A DNA stretch of 64,000 bases from Sacculina carcini. Lineage: Eukaryota > Arthropoda > Thecostraca > Sacculinidae. The stretch covers positions 4,922,608 through 4,986,607 of the forward strand of contig OU696573.1 in assembly GCA_916048095.2 (NCBI GenBank), in the 5' to 3' direction. Positions 9,551 to 19,914 of the stretch are shown one piece after another. The notes beneath the pieces are model-generated. The model worked only from the letters and a program-made list of their open reading frames with translations, was not told the origin of the DNA and searched no databases. Each line of letters starts with the position of its first letter. The first letter of the stretch is position 1. The translations under genes were made by a program, and so were the position numbers.

Positions 9551-12500
9551 ATGGAAAAATATCTGAAACCAGATCGTCTGTCAGTTGAGCCAAACGCTCC
9601 TGATTCAACACAACAGTGGTTGCACTGGAAAAATACGCTGGACAATTTTCTTTATGCCATACAGGCCGACGAGACGAGCAAACTGCCGCTGCTTGTAAAT
9701 CTGGTGAGTCCTGAAGTGTTCCGGTTCATAGCAGAGTGTAGCACATTCAAAGCGGCCATCGATGAGCTTCAGTCATTATATGTGGAACCGAAGAATGTTG
9801 TGTTTTCGAGGCATCAGTTGGCCGCGCGCAGACAGACGTCCAATGAAAGTGTGGACCAGTATATACAAACACTGAGAGAATTGGCCAAAGACTGTGGATT
9901 CATCTCTGTTGACAGCAATACATATCGGAGCGAGTACATTCGAGACGCTTTTATCAGGGGATTGTCGTCAGACGAAATCAGACAGCGCCTGTTGGAAACG
10001 TCGGATCTAGATCTGGAGAAAGCAGTCAGTCTGGCTAGATCTCTTGCGTTGGCGAAAATCAACTGTGGTCAGCTTCAGTCGATGCCGCTTTCTGTCGCGG
10101 CGCTGCAGGAAGTCCGAGATGAGCGATCGAAACAGCAGTCTGCTGAGCAAGAGGAATTCAGTGAAGAAGTCGTTGCGGCCGCCCGAAGAGCCGATCGTGC
10201 GCCGCCGGATCGTAAAGTTCAGTCCTGCTGGTTCTGTGGAGGTGAGCGTCATAGTCGGCGATATTGTCCAGCCCGCAACGTAGTCTGTCGCCAATGCCAA
10301 AAGACAGGACATTATGCCAAGATGTGTCGAGGACAAAAATCAAATGCGTCAGCGACAGTGCACAGTCTGGCAGCGACAAAATCTTCAGCAGCCGTGCCCA
10401 GTGATCTGAGGAAGTCTACTATGTATGTATGGTTGAATGAACATCATCAGCTGGATGCCTTAGTGGATACCGGGAGCTCTGTGAGTTACATTTCTCAATC
10501 AGTTGTCTCAAGACTCAGAGTTAAAACAACACCATGCCAAAAAAGAGTGTCCATGGCGTCTATGTCGCTGACTTCAAAAATAGAAAGAAAATGTGTAGTG
10601 AATCTACTTGTCCAAGGGAAAATGTACAACGATGTGGAACTATTGGTGATGCCTAAACTCTGTTCAGACATAATAATGGGGCACGATTTTTTGAGACGAC
10701 ATAAATCTACAGAAATCCAGTTCGGAGGAGATTTGCCACCACTAGTATGTGGTCTGTCAGCGGTGAAACTCTCGCAGGCGCCGCCCCTCTTCAATTTGGG
10801 AAATCACGTACGGCCAATTGCGACAAAATCTCGTCGGTACACCATGGAGGAAAGAGCTTTCATCAAGTCCGAGACTGACCGCTTGCTGAAAGAAGGGATT
10901 ATAGAGCCGTCTGTATCGCCCTGGCGAGCTCAGGTAGTCGTCATCTGCAGTGACCAAGGAAAAAAGAGGATGGTGATCGACTACTCCCAAACAGTGAATA
11001 AATTCACTCTACCCGACGCGTACCCTCTTCCAAACATTGAGGAGACTGTGGAAAACATCGCCCAGTATCGATTCTTCAGCATGATTGACTTAAAAAGTGC
11101 CTATCATCAGGTGCCGATTGCCGATAGTGATAAGCCTCTCACAGCCTTTCAGTCAGGAAATCAACTGTATCAGTTTCGACGAATTCCCTTCGGAGTTACC
11201 AATGGTGTGGCGTGCTTCCAAAGATTCATTGATGATTTCATTCGCGAACATGAGCTACGCGGCACTATTGCTTACTTGGATGATATCACAATAGGTGGAG
11301 CCACTCGAGAAGAGCACGATGAAAACTATGAAAGATTCATAAAGGCGGCAGAAAAAGTTGGACTGACGTTCAATCATGACAAATGTCAAGTAGCTGTGAA
11401 AGAAATCAAAGTTCTTGGTTACCTCGTATCGGGTGGTTTTGTTCGACCAGACCCATCTAGACTGCAGCCGTTGAAGGATATGCCGTTACCGCGTAATCGA
11501 AAGACCTTGTTGCGAACTGTGGGATTATTCTCATACTACTCTAAATGGATTCCCTGTTTTGCTGAGAAAATAAAGCCACTGATAAATTCTGAGTTCCCGC
11601 TTAGTGAGTCAGCAGTTACGGCCTTTGAGAATCTCAAGGATGTGATAGCGGAGGCAGCGCTACAGGCCATCGAGCCCGGTGTTCCGTTTGTTGTAGAAAC
11701 GGATGCATCCGATGGAGCAGTCGCTGCCACTCTCAGTCAAAACAACCGTCCTGTTGCCTTTTATTCTAGAACGTTATCAAAGTCAGAATATCATTGGTCT
11801 TCGGTGGAGAAGGAGGCGCTGGCCATAGTCGAAGCCGTGAAGCGATGGCGGCATTATCTTTGTGGCAGAAGATTTTCACTCGTCACAGATCAGCAGGCGG
11901 TATCTTTTATGTTCAACCAGACGCAGCATTCTAGGATCAAGAATCTTAAGATTCTCCGTTGGCGACTTGAGCTCTCAAACTTCGGCTATGACATCGTGTA
12001 TCGCCCGGGACGGGATAACGCTTCTGCAGACGCGCTTTCTCGTAAGTACTGTTCTGCTATCACTCAGTCTGATCTGGGAAAAATTCACACTGATCTTTGC
12101 CACCCTGGAATAACTAGAATGTATCATTTTCTCAGAGTAAAAAATATTGCGTGTTCGATTGAGGATGTAAAAGCAGTGATTCGTTCATGTCCTGTGTGTG
12201 CTCGTTGCAAGCCGAGGTTTCATAGACCGGTTTCACAGTATCATTTAATCAAAGCTACGCAGCCCTTTGAAAGATTAAGCCTCGATTTCAAAGGTCCATT
12301 GCCCTCTGCTAATAGGAATAGGTTCTTTTTAACCATAGTTGACGAGTTTTCTCGTTTTCCATTTATTTATCCATGTGCCGACACTAGTGCGAAAACTGTC
12401 ATTGCTTGTTTGGGCCATCTATTTTCGATTTTCGGATTACCCGCATTCATTCATTCCGATAGGGGATCAGCATTCATGTCCAGTGAATTAAAAGATTTCC

Positions 12501-13141
12501 TATCATCGCGTGGGGTGGCTACTAGCCGTTCTACAGCTTTTCATCCGCAAGGGAATGGACAATGCGAAAAGTACAACGATACGATTTGGAAAAGTCTTGT
12601 GTTGGCCACTCAATCTAAGGGGTTGGACATTAGCAACTGGCAAGATGTTATGTGCGATGCTCTTCATTCTATTCGGTCCTTATTGTGCGTGTCAACAAAT
12701 TGTACACCTCACGAGAGAATGTTTTCGTTTACGCGTAGATCTAGTGTGGGCCCATCTATTCCATCGTGGCTAACTGAAGCTAAAGGTGTGTACTTGAAAA
12801 ATCACAATAAGCATTCGAAGTATGATGAGTCTGTGGATCAGGTTGAACTACTGGAAGCAAATGACAAATATGCTTATGTGAGGTTCAAAGGAGGTCGAGA
12901 AACAACTGTGTCCACTAGAGATCTCGCTCCATGTCCGGAAGATCAGCCCAACCTTGAGAGATTGGCAGGTGATAACAGTAGTCAGGTGGGTGAAGTCAAT
13001 GAGCCCACTCAGCAAACAAATGTCGAAACTCCTCCATGCGAGGTACAGTGTGAAGTCGCTGACACAGCTCCATCTCCAGTAGTTCAGCTGAGACGGTCGA
13101 GTCGAGTTAGGAGACCACCAGCTCGTTATCGCGATGAATGA
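9551..13141 (+). CDS. gag-pol: Gypsy 1 Gag-Pol polyprotein
   Basis: ATG at 9551 opens MEKYLKPDRLSVEPNAP; the open frame begins four codons earlier with TTG, which is less likely as a start. Length is about 1196 residues with no stop or frameshift. In order: Gag core (residues 1-215), two CCHC knuckles (about 225-260; CWFCGGERHSRRYC, CRQCQKTGHYAKMC), protease ALVDTGSS (about 305), RT with FSMIDLKSAYHQ and catalytic YLDD (about 575), RNase H from VETDASDGA (about 713), integrase HHCC (about 845-888) and D,D,E in SLDFKGPL, HSDRGSAF and GNGQCEKYN. The C terminus is a polar tail (LRRSSRVRRPPARYRDE) with no visible chromodomain. Gag and Pol share one frame, as in Tf1. Confidence 0.92.
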   Translation: MEKYLKPDRLSVEPNAPDSTQQWLHWKNTLDNFLYAIQADETSKLPLLVNLVSPEVFRFIAECSTFKAAIDELQSLYVEPKNVVFSRHQLAARRQTSNESVDQYIQTLRELAKDCGFISVDSNTYRSEYIRDAFIRGLSSDEIRQRLLETSDLDLEKAVSLARSLALAKINCGQLQSMPLSVAALQEVRDERSKQQSAEQEEFSEEVVAAARRADRAPPDRKVQSCWFCGGERHSRRYCPARNVVCRQCQKTGHYAKMCRGQKSNASATVHSLAATKSSAAVPSDLRKSTMYVWLNEHHQLDALVDTGSSVSYISQSVVSRLRVKTTPCQKRVSMASMSLTSKIERKCVVNLLVQGKMYNDVELLVMPKLCSDIIMGHDFLRRHKSTEIQFGGDLPPLVCGLSAVKLSQAPPLFNLGNHVRPIATKSRRYTMEERAFIKSETDRLLKEGIIEPSVSPWRAQVVVICSDQGKKRMVIDYSQTVNKFTLPDAYPLPNIEETVENIAQYRFFSMIDLKSAYHQVPIADSDKPLTAFQSGNQLYQFRRIPFGVTNGVACFQRFIDDFIREHELRGTIAYLDDITIGGATREEHDENYERFIKAAEKVGLTFNHDKCQVAVKEIKVLGYLVSGGFVRPDPSRLQPLKDMPLPRNRKTLLRTVGLFSYYSKWIPCFAEKIKPLINSEFPLSESAVTAFENLKDVIAEAALQAIEPGVPFVVETDASDGAVAATLSQNNRPVAFYSRTLSKSEYHWSSVEKEALAIVEAVKRWRHYLCGRRFSLVTDQQAVSFMFNQTQHSRIKNLKILRWRLELSNFGYDIVYRPGRDNASADALSRKYCSAITQSDLGKIHTDLCHPGITRMYHFLRVKNIACSIEDVKAVIRSCPVCARCKPRFHRPVSQYHLIKATQPFERLSLDFKGPLPSANRNRFFLTIVDEFSRFPFIYPCADTSAKTVIACLGHLFSIFGLPAFIHSDRGSAFMSSELKDFLSSRGVATSRSTAFHPQGNGQCEKYNDTIWKSLVLATQSKGLDISNWQDVMCDALHSIRSLLCVSTNCTPHERMFSFTRRSSVGPSIPSWLTEAKGVYLKNHNKHSKYDESVDQVELLEANDKYAYVRFKGGRETTVSTRDLAPCPEDQPNLERLAGDNSSQVGEVNEPTQQTNVETPPCEVQCEVADTAPSPVVQLRRSSRVRRPPARYRDE

Positions 13142-13207
13142 ATGAATGAATGTTTTATGAATGAATGAATGTTTTTGTGCTGCTATATTGAAATTGGATG
13201 GGGAGAT

Positions 13208-13382
13208 TGTGGTATATTTCATTTGTATTGGTTGAGCAATAGTGTGGTATAGTTGCGCTCGTGTGAATATTGAACTGTTACGTTTCCGGTTGTGTGATGT
13301 TGTGGCGTTGTTCTTTGTGTAGTTAAGCGTCAATATAATCATTCTAGTCTTGGTACGATCATTCTAATCTTGATACGTTTCA
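13208..13382 (+). repeat. 3' LTR of gypsy 1
   Basis: 175 bp copy of the 5' LTR with two visible differences, followed by TSD CTAGT. Confidence 0.93.
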
Positions 13383-13387
13383 CTAGT

Positions 13388-13714
13388 ATTTATTATTATA
13401 ATAGATTATTCACCAATAAATTCCAAATATTAGTATATGTTTCGTGAGAAGAGAAAACGTGCAATTATCAGATAACAAAATAATAAATATGCAATGAATA
13501 ATAAATGTGTTACAAATCCAAGAGTTTACCATTTTTCATCTTCTGTAGCTGATACATTTTCCAAGATTCCAATGTGACTACTAATTTTATTCCATTTTTC
13601 TTGATGTTACATCTATTTATTAACACGATTATAATGCTTGTACTGATACAAAAAATGAAATTATATATCTTAGACACTTTGTGAAAGCAAGACTTTTCAA
13701 GAAGAATAATTTTC
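13388..13714. other. No gene seen
   Basis: AT-rich sequence without recognisable coding or repeat structure. Confidence 0.6.
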
Positions 13715-14140
13715 AATGTTCCCAGTTGGTAACATTTGCGTTTTGCGGACTAAAAACTTATAGAAGTTTGCCATCGTGTAAATCACGTGCGCGATATGCT
13801 CGCTCACCAAACTAAATTATCAAATTGCATCGCATTGACAGCATGACGCGATACATTCACACTTTTCGTCACAGTGTTAGTGTTGAATGTGTTGGACCCG
13901 TGGTATTATATCAAGCTTTGGTTAATGGCTGCTAAAGGAAGTATAGTTACATTTTCTGAAGCGAAGGAGACCTCGGAAGAGACGATAAATCTTAGAAATG
14001 TCGTAATTTTACCTCCAGAGTGGAGATTGTGATATCGAAAGCGATATTGAGGATATTGACAACAACATGGTCAGCGATGTAGAAGCATTTGAGCCAGCCG
14101 GACATCTTCAAGTGAGGGAAGATAACCACGATGACAGCTG
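13715..14140 (+). pseudogene. piggyBac 5' end with transposase N-terminal remnant
   Basis: An imperfect palindrome AATGTTCCC-AGTT-GGTAACATT (13715-13736) precedes an ATG at 13925 that reads MAAKGSIVTFSEAKETSE ... NVVILPPEWRL-stop. After a frame change it continues as an acidic stretch, CDIESDIEDIDNN, then MVSDVEAFEPAGHLQV. The ILPPE motif and acidic N-terminal region are typical of piggyBac transposases. The sequence passes near 14140 into LINE coding in the same frame, so the frame 14067-14495 is chimeric. This may be the first piece of one piggyBac copy continued at 26154 and 29940. Confidence 0.6.
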
Positions 14141-14495
14141 GACTTTGACAACATATTGTGCTGAGGACGAGCAGAGATATAATACCTACAAGAACAAACT
14201 AACGTGCATAATCAACCTGAGCAAGAGGTTCTACTATCACGATTATTTTTCCGATAAGCGAAAAAACTTGAATGAGAAATGGGCGACTTTGAAAAATCTC
14301 ATGAATTCAAAACAAACCAAAAATGGATCCATAAATAGTGTGCAATGGAATGGCAACAAGTATGATGAACCAAAGACAATCGCTGATGCTCTTAACAAGT
14401 TTATCGTAAACATTGGATCAAAACTAGCCGAGACGTTAACATCTACAGGTAACCCGACCAGGTATGTCAATCCAGTTACACATAGCATGTCCTAA
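14140..14495 (+). pseudogene. LINE A linker region
   Basis: CAEDEQRYNTYKNKLTCIIN and KRKNLNEKWATLKNLMNSKQ resemble the basic linker between endonuclease and RT in CR1/Jockey-type LINEs. It stops at 14495; the RT resumes in broken frames after about 170 bases. Confidence 0.65.
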
Positions 14496-14667
14496 CACCA
14501 GTCACACCATATGAATTACTAAACACTTTTCGTAATTGTCACAGTAAAAAGTCAACAGACATCCATTACCTTAGTATGGATACCGTGAAACAAACATCAG
14601 AGCTCATCGCAGAGCCATTGAGTTACATTATTTACCTTTATCTTTCGAAGAAGGAACGTTTCCGGAG

Positions 14668-14928
14668 ATGATGAAAACTTCAAAAATTGTGCCTATTTAC
14701 AAATCTGGAACTATTGAGTATATTATCAATCATCTACCCATTTCACTATTGGTTCAAATTTCCAAAATTCTGGAGAAACTGTTTTGTAAAAGATTGGATA
14801 ATTACTTTGCGAAACACAACATCATCAACGAGCAACAGTATGAGTTTCAAAAGGGGAAAACACTTCTCAAGCTATTTTACAACTTGTGGACGACACAACA
14901 TCAATGGCTAATGGTGAATATATGGTAG
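14668..14928 (+). pseudogene. LINE A RT N-terminal part, first copy
   Basis: MMKTSKIVPIYKSGT, then PISLLVQISKILEKLFCKRL and NEQQYEFQKGK: RT motifs of non-LTR elements. The usual NYRPIS reads INHLPIS. Identical to the frame at 20419-20679. Confidence 0.8.
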
Positions 14929-15114
14929 GCGCTTTTCTGGACATAAAATAAGCGTTCGACACAGTGTATCACGACAACTGGATGAATAAACTCAACCTAT
15001 ATGGAGTCCGAGGGAAGGATGTATCAATATGTATTCGTAAACAATACAACCTCTGAATTGTCTGAGATATTCTTCTGTGTTCCACATGGGTCAATATTGT
15101 GACCCAAATGGTTT

Positions 15115-15324
15115 TTGTTATATGTTAACGATATATTGAACATCCCAGGTACAGGCAACATGCTACTGTTCGCCGACGACACAAATACATATTTCACGGG
15201 AAATGACTCTAATAATTTGCACGAACGCGTAAATCGTGAACTAGACAACATGTGTTTTTGGTTCTCGGACAACAAATTATCAATAAATGCAAATAAATCT
15301 GTCTACATGGCATTTCATAGCTGA
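15115..15324 (+). pseudogene. LINE A RT catalytic part, first copy
   Basis: LYVNDILNIPGTGNMLLFADDTNTYF carries the FADD catalytic box (quoted in part: LLFADDTNTYF). A stop follows near 15322. Identical to 20866-21075. Confidence 0.8.
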
Positions 15325-15360
15325 AAAAAGTCAACCGGAATATACAGTACGACTAAAAAT

Positions 15361-15552
15361 TGTTGTGGCGTGTGCTAAATGTAATAATAAGCTAGTAGCG
15401 TTACAAACTGAGCGCTTTCGGCGCGTGTGCGACAATTGTGTACTGGGAGAAACACGTTGCTTACGTTCCATTATTTGCTTGTTTCATTTGAGGATTTAAA
15501 TATATTCTGTTGTGTTATGTTGCTGGTTTTGTAAGAAATGCGATACACAACA
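15361..15552 (+). repeat. 5' LTR of gypsy 2
   Basis: 192 bp, TGTTGT...ACAACA, apparently identical to 19915-20106. Confidence 0.95.
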
Positions 15553-15557
15553 GAAAA

Positions 15558-15575
15558 TGGCGACGAGGATGGGAT
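15558..15575 (+). promoter_or_regulatory. tRNA primer-binding site of gypsy 2
   Basis: TGGCGACGAGGATGGGAT begins five bases after the LTR. It is complementary to the 3' end of tRNA-Ser(GCT) as I remember that tRNA (ending ATCCCATCCTCGTCGCCA). The match is from memory and not searched. Confidence 0.75.
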
Positions 15576-15724
15576 AATTCCAATTACTGTATTGTTTTGA
15601 ACATTTCTACTTTGCTTTCTACGTAGTGTTCATCAAATAATTGGTATTTGGTATGTCCATGTCACTTTGAGTGTATACTGGAATTTTTACGTGCAACGTT
15701 TCGGCATATACGTACATTTTTACA

Positions 15725-18700
15725 ATGGCTGAGGTTGGTGAACTCTTGAAGCTCATGCAAAAACAAATGGAGCAACAGCAGGAACAGATGAGACAATACC
15801 AGGAACAAATGCATACTGTACTCAGTTCTATCAGTGTTGCTAATTCAAATACCACCACTTCCGTACCAGCTTTTGCGAGTTTTGATTCTACAACTGAGTT
15901 GTGGACCGATTACTGGTCTAGATTCTGCACTTTTTGCGGTGCCAATTCCGTGTCTGAAGATAAACAGGCACAAGTGTTTCTCACTAATCAGTCGCAAATG
16001 ATTTACAAGATGCTGTCTAACCTCGCTGCACAAGAGTCTCCTCCGCGGGAAGTGAATTCTCTCACTATCTCAGATATCTGCAACTACATGAAAACGCAGT
16101 TTGACCCAAAAAGGTTTGTCGTGCGCGAGCGGTATAAATTCTGGACGAATACCGAGCGTAAGCCAGGAGAGACGGTCCAGGAGTTAGCGTCGCGAATACG
16201 TCAGGATGTCGTGACATGTGACTTTCCTTCCATCCGAGATCCGTTGGATGAAGCCATGCGAACCAGATTTGTGTGTTCAATAAACAACGAAGCTGTACTT
16301 AAGTCTATGTTCAAGGTCAAGGACGATGACCTAGATTTTTCAAGAGCAGTTCAATTGGCGGCAGAGGTTGAGGATGCGGCAAAAGTTGCCAAAGAGACTG
16401 TATATGGGGGTGCATCACGTGTAGTTCATGCCGTTAACGATAAAGTGAACCGAAGTCGTTCGAAGTCAAGTGACTCGAGAAAGCCACAATGCTTTCGATG
16501 TGGCAAACACGGTCACAAGGCAAATGTATGCCGACATGCAGATTCGGTTTGCAATTTCTGCAAAAAGAAAGGACACTTGGAGATTATTTGCAAACAGAAG
16601 AAACGAATTACTACTACTTCAGATGTCAAATGTATTACGAAACTCGAGGTTCTGAACAGAGTGAATCAGACCGACGTGAAAATTCCCAAGCTTGAAGTTG
16701 AGGTGGAAATTGAAGGCAAAACATGCATTATGGAACTTGACACGGGATCTGCAGCCAACTTCATCACGAAGGATAACTGGATGAAGCTCGGCAAACCTGC
16801 GCTACGGGAAATCCATACACAATACGAGTCAGCCTCGAAGCACACACTGCCAATACTAGGTGGTTTCACTGGGCAGGTACGAGCTTCCACTGGAGCCAGC
16901 TGTCATATTCCGATCGTCGTGACCGATGTTGTCGGACTGAGCTTACTGGGTCGCGACGCCATAGCTGCAATGCATATTTCAGTTGACAAAGCCGTTCAAA
17001 CGATGAAAAAATCATCGGTCTACTCAGTGAAAGAAGGTGAGTCACTGACTTCACTGAAAACTGCCTGCCGTGAACTTTGCAGCGAATTTCAAGACTTGTT
17101 CAAGGATGAGTTAGGTTGCTTGAAAGACTTTGAGCTGGAAATTCAGTTCAAAGAGAGCACCAAACCTATTTTCTGCAAACCTCGACCGGTACCATTCGCT
17201 ATGCAAGATGACTTGTCACAGGCCTATGAGAGAGGCATAAAGAAAGGAATATGGGAGACGTGCAGACGATCACCCATATCGCGAACGTCATTCAACGACT
17301 ACGGTACACCGGTGGTCCCGGTGAGAAAGAAACAGAACAGTGAAGGGAAGTCTTCCATCCGTGTGTGTGGTGATTATTCAGCTACTGTCAACCCGCAGTT
17401 AGAGACACACCGGCAACCACTTCCAACAGCAGAAGAGCTGATGAGCAGATTGCATGGCTGCTATGGATTCTCCAAGGTTGACCTCGCTGATGCGTACAAC
17501 CAAATTCGCCTCGGACCTGTCAGCCAAAGACGACTTGCTTTGAGCACTCACAAAGGCGTTCTGCTTCAAAAACGGTTACCATTTGGTATCAGCTCCGCCC
17601 CCGGCTACTTCCAGAGAATAATGGAGCAACTAACGTCGGATCTACCTGGCGTCGTTGTTTTCCTCGACGACATTCTTGTCAGCGGTGTGGACGAAGCGGA
17701 TCACCTACAAAATCTCCGTGGTCTGTTACAACGACTGTCTGATAATGGATTGCGATGTCGTATCGACAAGTGCCGCTTTGCGGACACCAGCGTTGAATAC
17801 CTGGGACATGTGCTATCAATGAATGGTGTGTCTAAAAGTGCAAAGGTAGATGATTTGATTCGTCTCCCTGCTCCTGAGGATGTCTCAACTTTGAAATCGT
17901 TTCTCGGTTCAGTAAACTTTTACGGGAAATTCTTGACGAATCTCTCCACTGTGTCCGAACCGTTGTACCAGCTATGCAAGAAAGGAGTCACTTGGACATG
18001 GAGTGATAAAGAGCAGGAAGCGTTTGAGAAATTGAAAGAGATGCTCGCTTCTGACGTCCTACTGACACACTTCGATCCGAGTCTTCCGATCGGTATTTCA
18101 TGCGATGCGTCCGGGGTAGGACTGGGAGCTGTTTTGTTCCATCGGTATCCAGATGGTAGTGAGCATCCAATTGCAAATGCATCAAAGACGTTAACGAATT
18201 GTCAGAGGCGATACAGCCAAGTGCAAAGAGAGGCCCTGGCAATTATATTCGCGGTCCGAAAATTCTCTCAATATCTGGTCGGTCGAAAGTTCATACTGGT
18301 GACAGACCATAAACCGCTTCTTGCGTTGTTCGGTCCAACAAATTCTACTCCGGTTTTAGCTGCAAACCGTCTTGCTCGATGGGCTCTGGAGCTGAGCCAT
18401 TATCAATACTGCATTGAGTACCGCAAAACGGCTGAACATGCCAATGCAGACGTTTTGAGCCGACTACCAGTTGGCAATGATGCTGGATTTGACCAAGAAG
18501 AGGATGCAAAAGACGTTGATGCAGTTTATGCCATAAACGCTATTAACGATCAAGTGAAAGTAGCGAGTGCATCATCCGTACAAACACATTCATCGAAAGA
18601 CAGAGTCATTGCTACGGTTATGCGATATACGCGTGAAGGCTGGCCTGTTCAGAAAACGGACGATGATGACGTTGAAAGTTTCAGGAGTTGTGCAACTGCA

Positions 18701-19888
18701 TTGTCTACGATACATGGATGCTTATTGTACGGCTCCAGGATTGTGATTCCTTCTGTTTTGCGTCCAAATGTTTTGCAGATTCTACATTCTGGACAGATGG
18801 GTATGGTGCGAATGAAGCAACTAGCCCGGACGTCAGTGTATTGGCCTCGCATCGACAGTGAAATTGAAACGACTTGCCGTAGCTGTACGTCTTGTGGGGA
18901 ACAGCAGAACCGTCCACCAAAACCAGCGGTACACCCTTGGATGTTACCAGAAAAGGTTTGGAGCCGAGTGCATGTGGATCATGCTGTGAACTTTCTCGGC
19001 AAAAACTGGTTGGTGATGACTGATGCGCTGTCCAAGTACCCGTGCATCCATCCGACTCAAGCCGTAACTACGAAGGCAACGACGGAGCTTCTTGAAGATG
19101 ATTTTGCCCATTTTGGGTATCCGCATACAATTGTTACCGATAATGGACCTGCATTCTCAAGTGACGAATTCAAGGTTTGGTGTGCTGAAAGAGGAATCGT
19201 ACATCTCACGGGAGCGCCGTATCATCCAGCTACAAACGGGGCGGCGGAACGTCTCATACAGACATTCAAAAGGTCTATGTCGAAAAGCCAGCTCCCGCCG
19301 AGAGCAGCACTGAGAGACTTTCTCATGCAATACCGAAGAACGCCTACTTCTGGAGGATTGTCACCGAGTGAAATGCTCAACGGTAGACAGATGCGCACTT
19401 TACTTGACACGCTATTACCGTCTCCAACACACATCATTCAAAGAAAGCAAGACCAAATCGCTTCCAGATCACAGCAGCAGGACAAATCCAAAGAGTCATT
19501 GTATCGCCCAGGAGACGCAGTTTACGCGCTATACTGCGGACCGCGTCGAGACAGAGATCCACGATGGGTTCCTGCCATAGTCGTCAAACGATGTGGCAGT
19601 CGCTGTATGAATGTGAAGGTCGTACCGCGTGGTCCCCTCTGGCGACGTCACGTTGAACAACTACGCAAACGATACGCAACTAACGACGATGCTGATCCAG
19701 GAGAAGTACCGGAAGAGTTCCAGAGCGGGAGAGAGCAGCCTCGGGAGAAACCACAGCGTTCATCCCACTCATGTACACGTAGAAGGGTGCACTTCTCGAA
19801 CGAACCTCCTATGGTGCAAGACAGCCAAGTCGCAGTACCAAGACGATCGAAGAGGACTCCCAAACCACGGCATTGTCCGCATTGCTGA
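15725..19888 (+). CDS. gag-pol: Gypsy 2 Gag-Pol polyprotein
   Basis: ATG at 15725 opens MAEVGELLKLMQKQMEQQQE, a glutamine-rich coiled-coil start; the frame is open further upstream only through a GTG. Length is about 1387 residues without a break. Domains: Gag (1-250), two CCHC knuckles (about 255-288; CFRCGKHGHKANVC, CNFCKKKGHLEIIC), protease ELDTGSAANF (about 338), RT from about 490 with FSKVDLADAYNQ and FLDD (about 645), RNase H ISCDASGVGLGAVL (about 788), integrase zinc finger (about 1018-1058), and D,D,E in HVDHAV, TDNGPAFSS and NGAAERLIQTF (about 1082, 1138, 1174). The tail is basic (RRSKRTPKPRHC). Gag is unlike that of gypsy 1, so the two are different lineages. Confidence 0.94.
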   Translation: MAEVGELLKLMQKQMEQQQEQMRQYQEQMHTVLSSISVANSNTTTSVPAFASFDSTTELWTDYWSRFCTFCGANSVSEDKQAQVFLTNQSQMIYKMLSNLAAQESPPREVNSLTISDICNYMKTQFDPKRFVVRERYKFWTNTERKPGETVQELASRIRQDVVTCDFPSIRDPLDEAMRTRFVCSINNEAVLKSMFKVKDDDLDFSRAVQLAAEVEDAAKVAKETVYGGASRVVHAVNDKVNRSRSKSSDSRKPQCFRCGKHGHKANVCRHADSVCNFCKKKGHLEIICKQKKRITTTSDVKCITKLEVLNRVNQTDVKIPKLEVEVEIEGKTCIMELDTGSAANFITKDNWMKLGKPALREIHTQYESASKHTLPILGGFTGQVRASTGASCHIPIVVTDVVGLSLLGRDAIAAMHISVDKAVQTMKKSSVYSVKEGESLTSLKTACRELCSEFQDLFKDELGCLKDFELEIQFKESTKPIFCKPRPVPFAMQDDLSQAYERGIKKGIWETCRRSPISRTSFNDYGTPVVPVRKKQNSEGKSSIRVCGDYSATVNPQLETHRQPLPTAEELMSRLHGCYGFSKVDLADAYNQIRLGPVSQRRLALSTHKGVLLQKRLPFGISSAPGYFQRIMEQLTSDLPGVVVFLDDILVSGVDEADHLQNLRGLLQRLSDNGLRCRIDKCRFADTSVEYLGHVLSMNGVSKSAKVDDLIRLPAPEDVSTLKSFLGSVNFYGKFLTNLSTVSEPLYQLCKKGVTWTWSDKEQEAFEKLKEMLASDVLLTHFDPSLPIGISCDASGVGLGAVLFHRYPDGSEHPIANASKTLTNCQRRYSQVQREALAIIFAVRKFSQYLVGRKFILVTDHKPLLALFGPTNSTPVLAANRLARWALELSHYQYCIEYRKTAEHANADVLSRLPVGNDAGFDQEEDAKDVDAVYAINAINDQVKVASASSVQTHSSKDRVIATVMRYTREGWPVQKTDDDDVESFRSCATALSTIHGCLLYGSRIVIPSVLRPNVLQILHSGQMGMVRMKQLARTSVYWPRIDSEIETTCRSCTSCGEQQNRPPKPAVHPWMLPEKVWSRVHVDHAVNFLGKNWLVMTDALSKYPCIHPTQAVTTKATTELLEDDFAHFGYPHTIVTDNGPAFSSDEFKVWCAERGIVHLTGAPYHPATNGAAERLIQTFKRSMSKSQLPPRAALRDFLMQYRRTPTSGGLSPSEMLNGRQMRTLLDTLLPSPTHIIQRKQDQIASRSQQQDKSKESLYRPGDAVYALYCGPRRDRDPRWVPAIVVKRCGSRCMNVKVVPRGPLWRRHVEQLRKRYATNDDADPGEVPEEFQSGREQPREKPQRSSHSCTRRRVHFSNEPPMVQDSQVAVPRRSKRTPKPRHCPHC

Positions 19889-19904
19889 TCTATTGCTTCC
19901 AATT

Positions 19905-19914
19905 GGTGGGGAGG
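19905..19914 (+). promoter_or_regulatory. Polypurine tract of gypsy 2
   Basis: GGTGGGGAGG directly precedes the 3' LTR; plus-strand priming site. Confidence 0.8.

Larger units (their letters stand above)
9346..13382 (+). mobile_element. Ty3/gypsy retrotransposon 1, apparently intact and self-priming
   Basis: LTRs of 175 bp at 9346-9520 and 13208-13382 begin TGTGG and end TTTCA, differ at only two positions by eye, and are flanked by the 5-bp duplication CTAGT (9341-9345, 13383-13387). A purine-rich stretch (GGATGGGGAGAT) precedes the 3' LTR. One long Gag-Pol frame fills the interior. No tRNA-type primer site starting TGG directly follows the LTR; instead there is a 17-nt complement to the LTR itself. 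The element lies antisense to the host gene in its largest intron. Near-identical LTRs and an open frame indicate a recent insertion. Confidence 0.93.
14374..15360 (+). repeat. Left copy of 987-bp direct duplication
   Basis: Matches 20125-21111 at a constant offset of 5751 with no length change. Both copies carry the same LINE A frames with identical translations. The gypsy 2 5' LTR follows at once. Confidence 0.92.
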
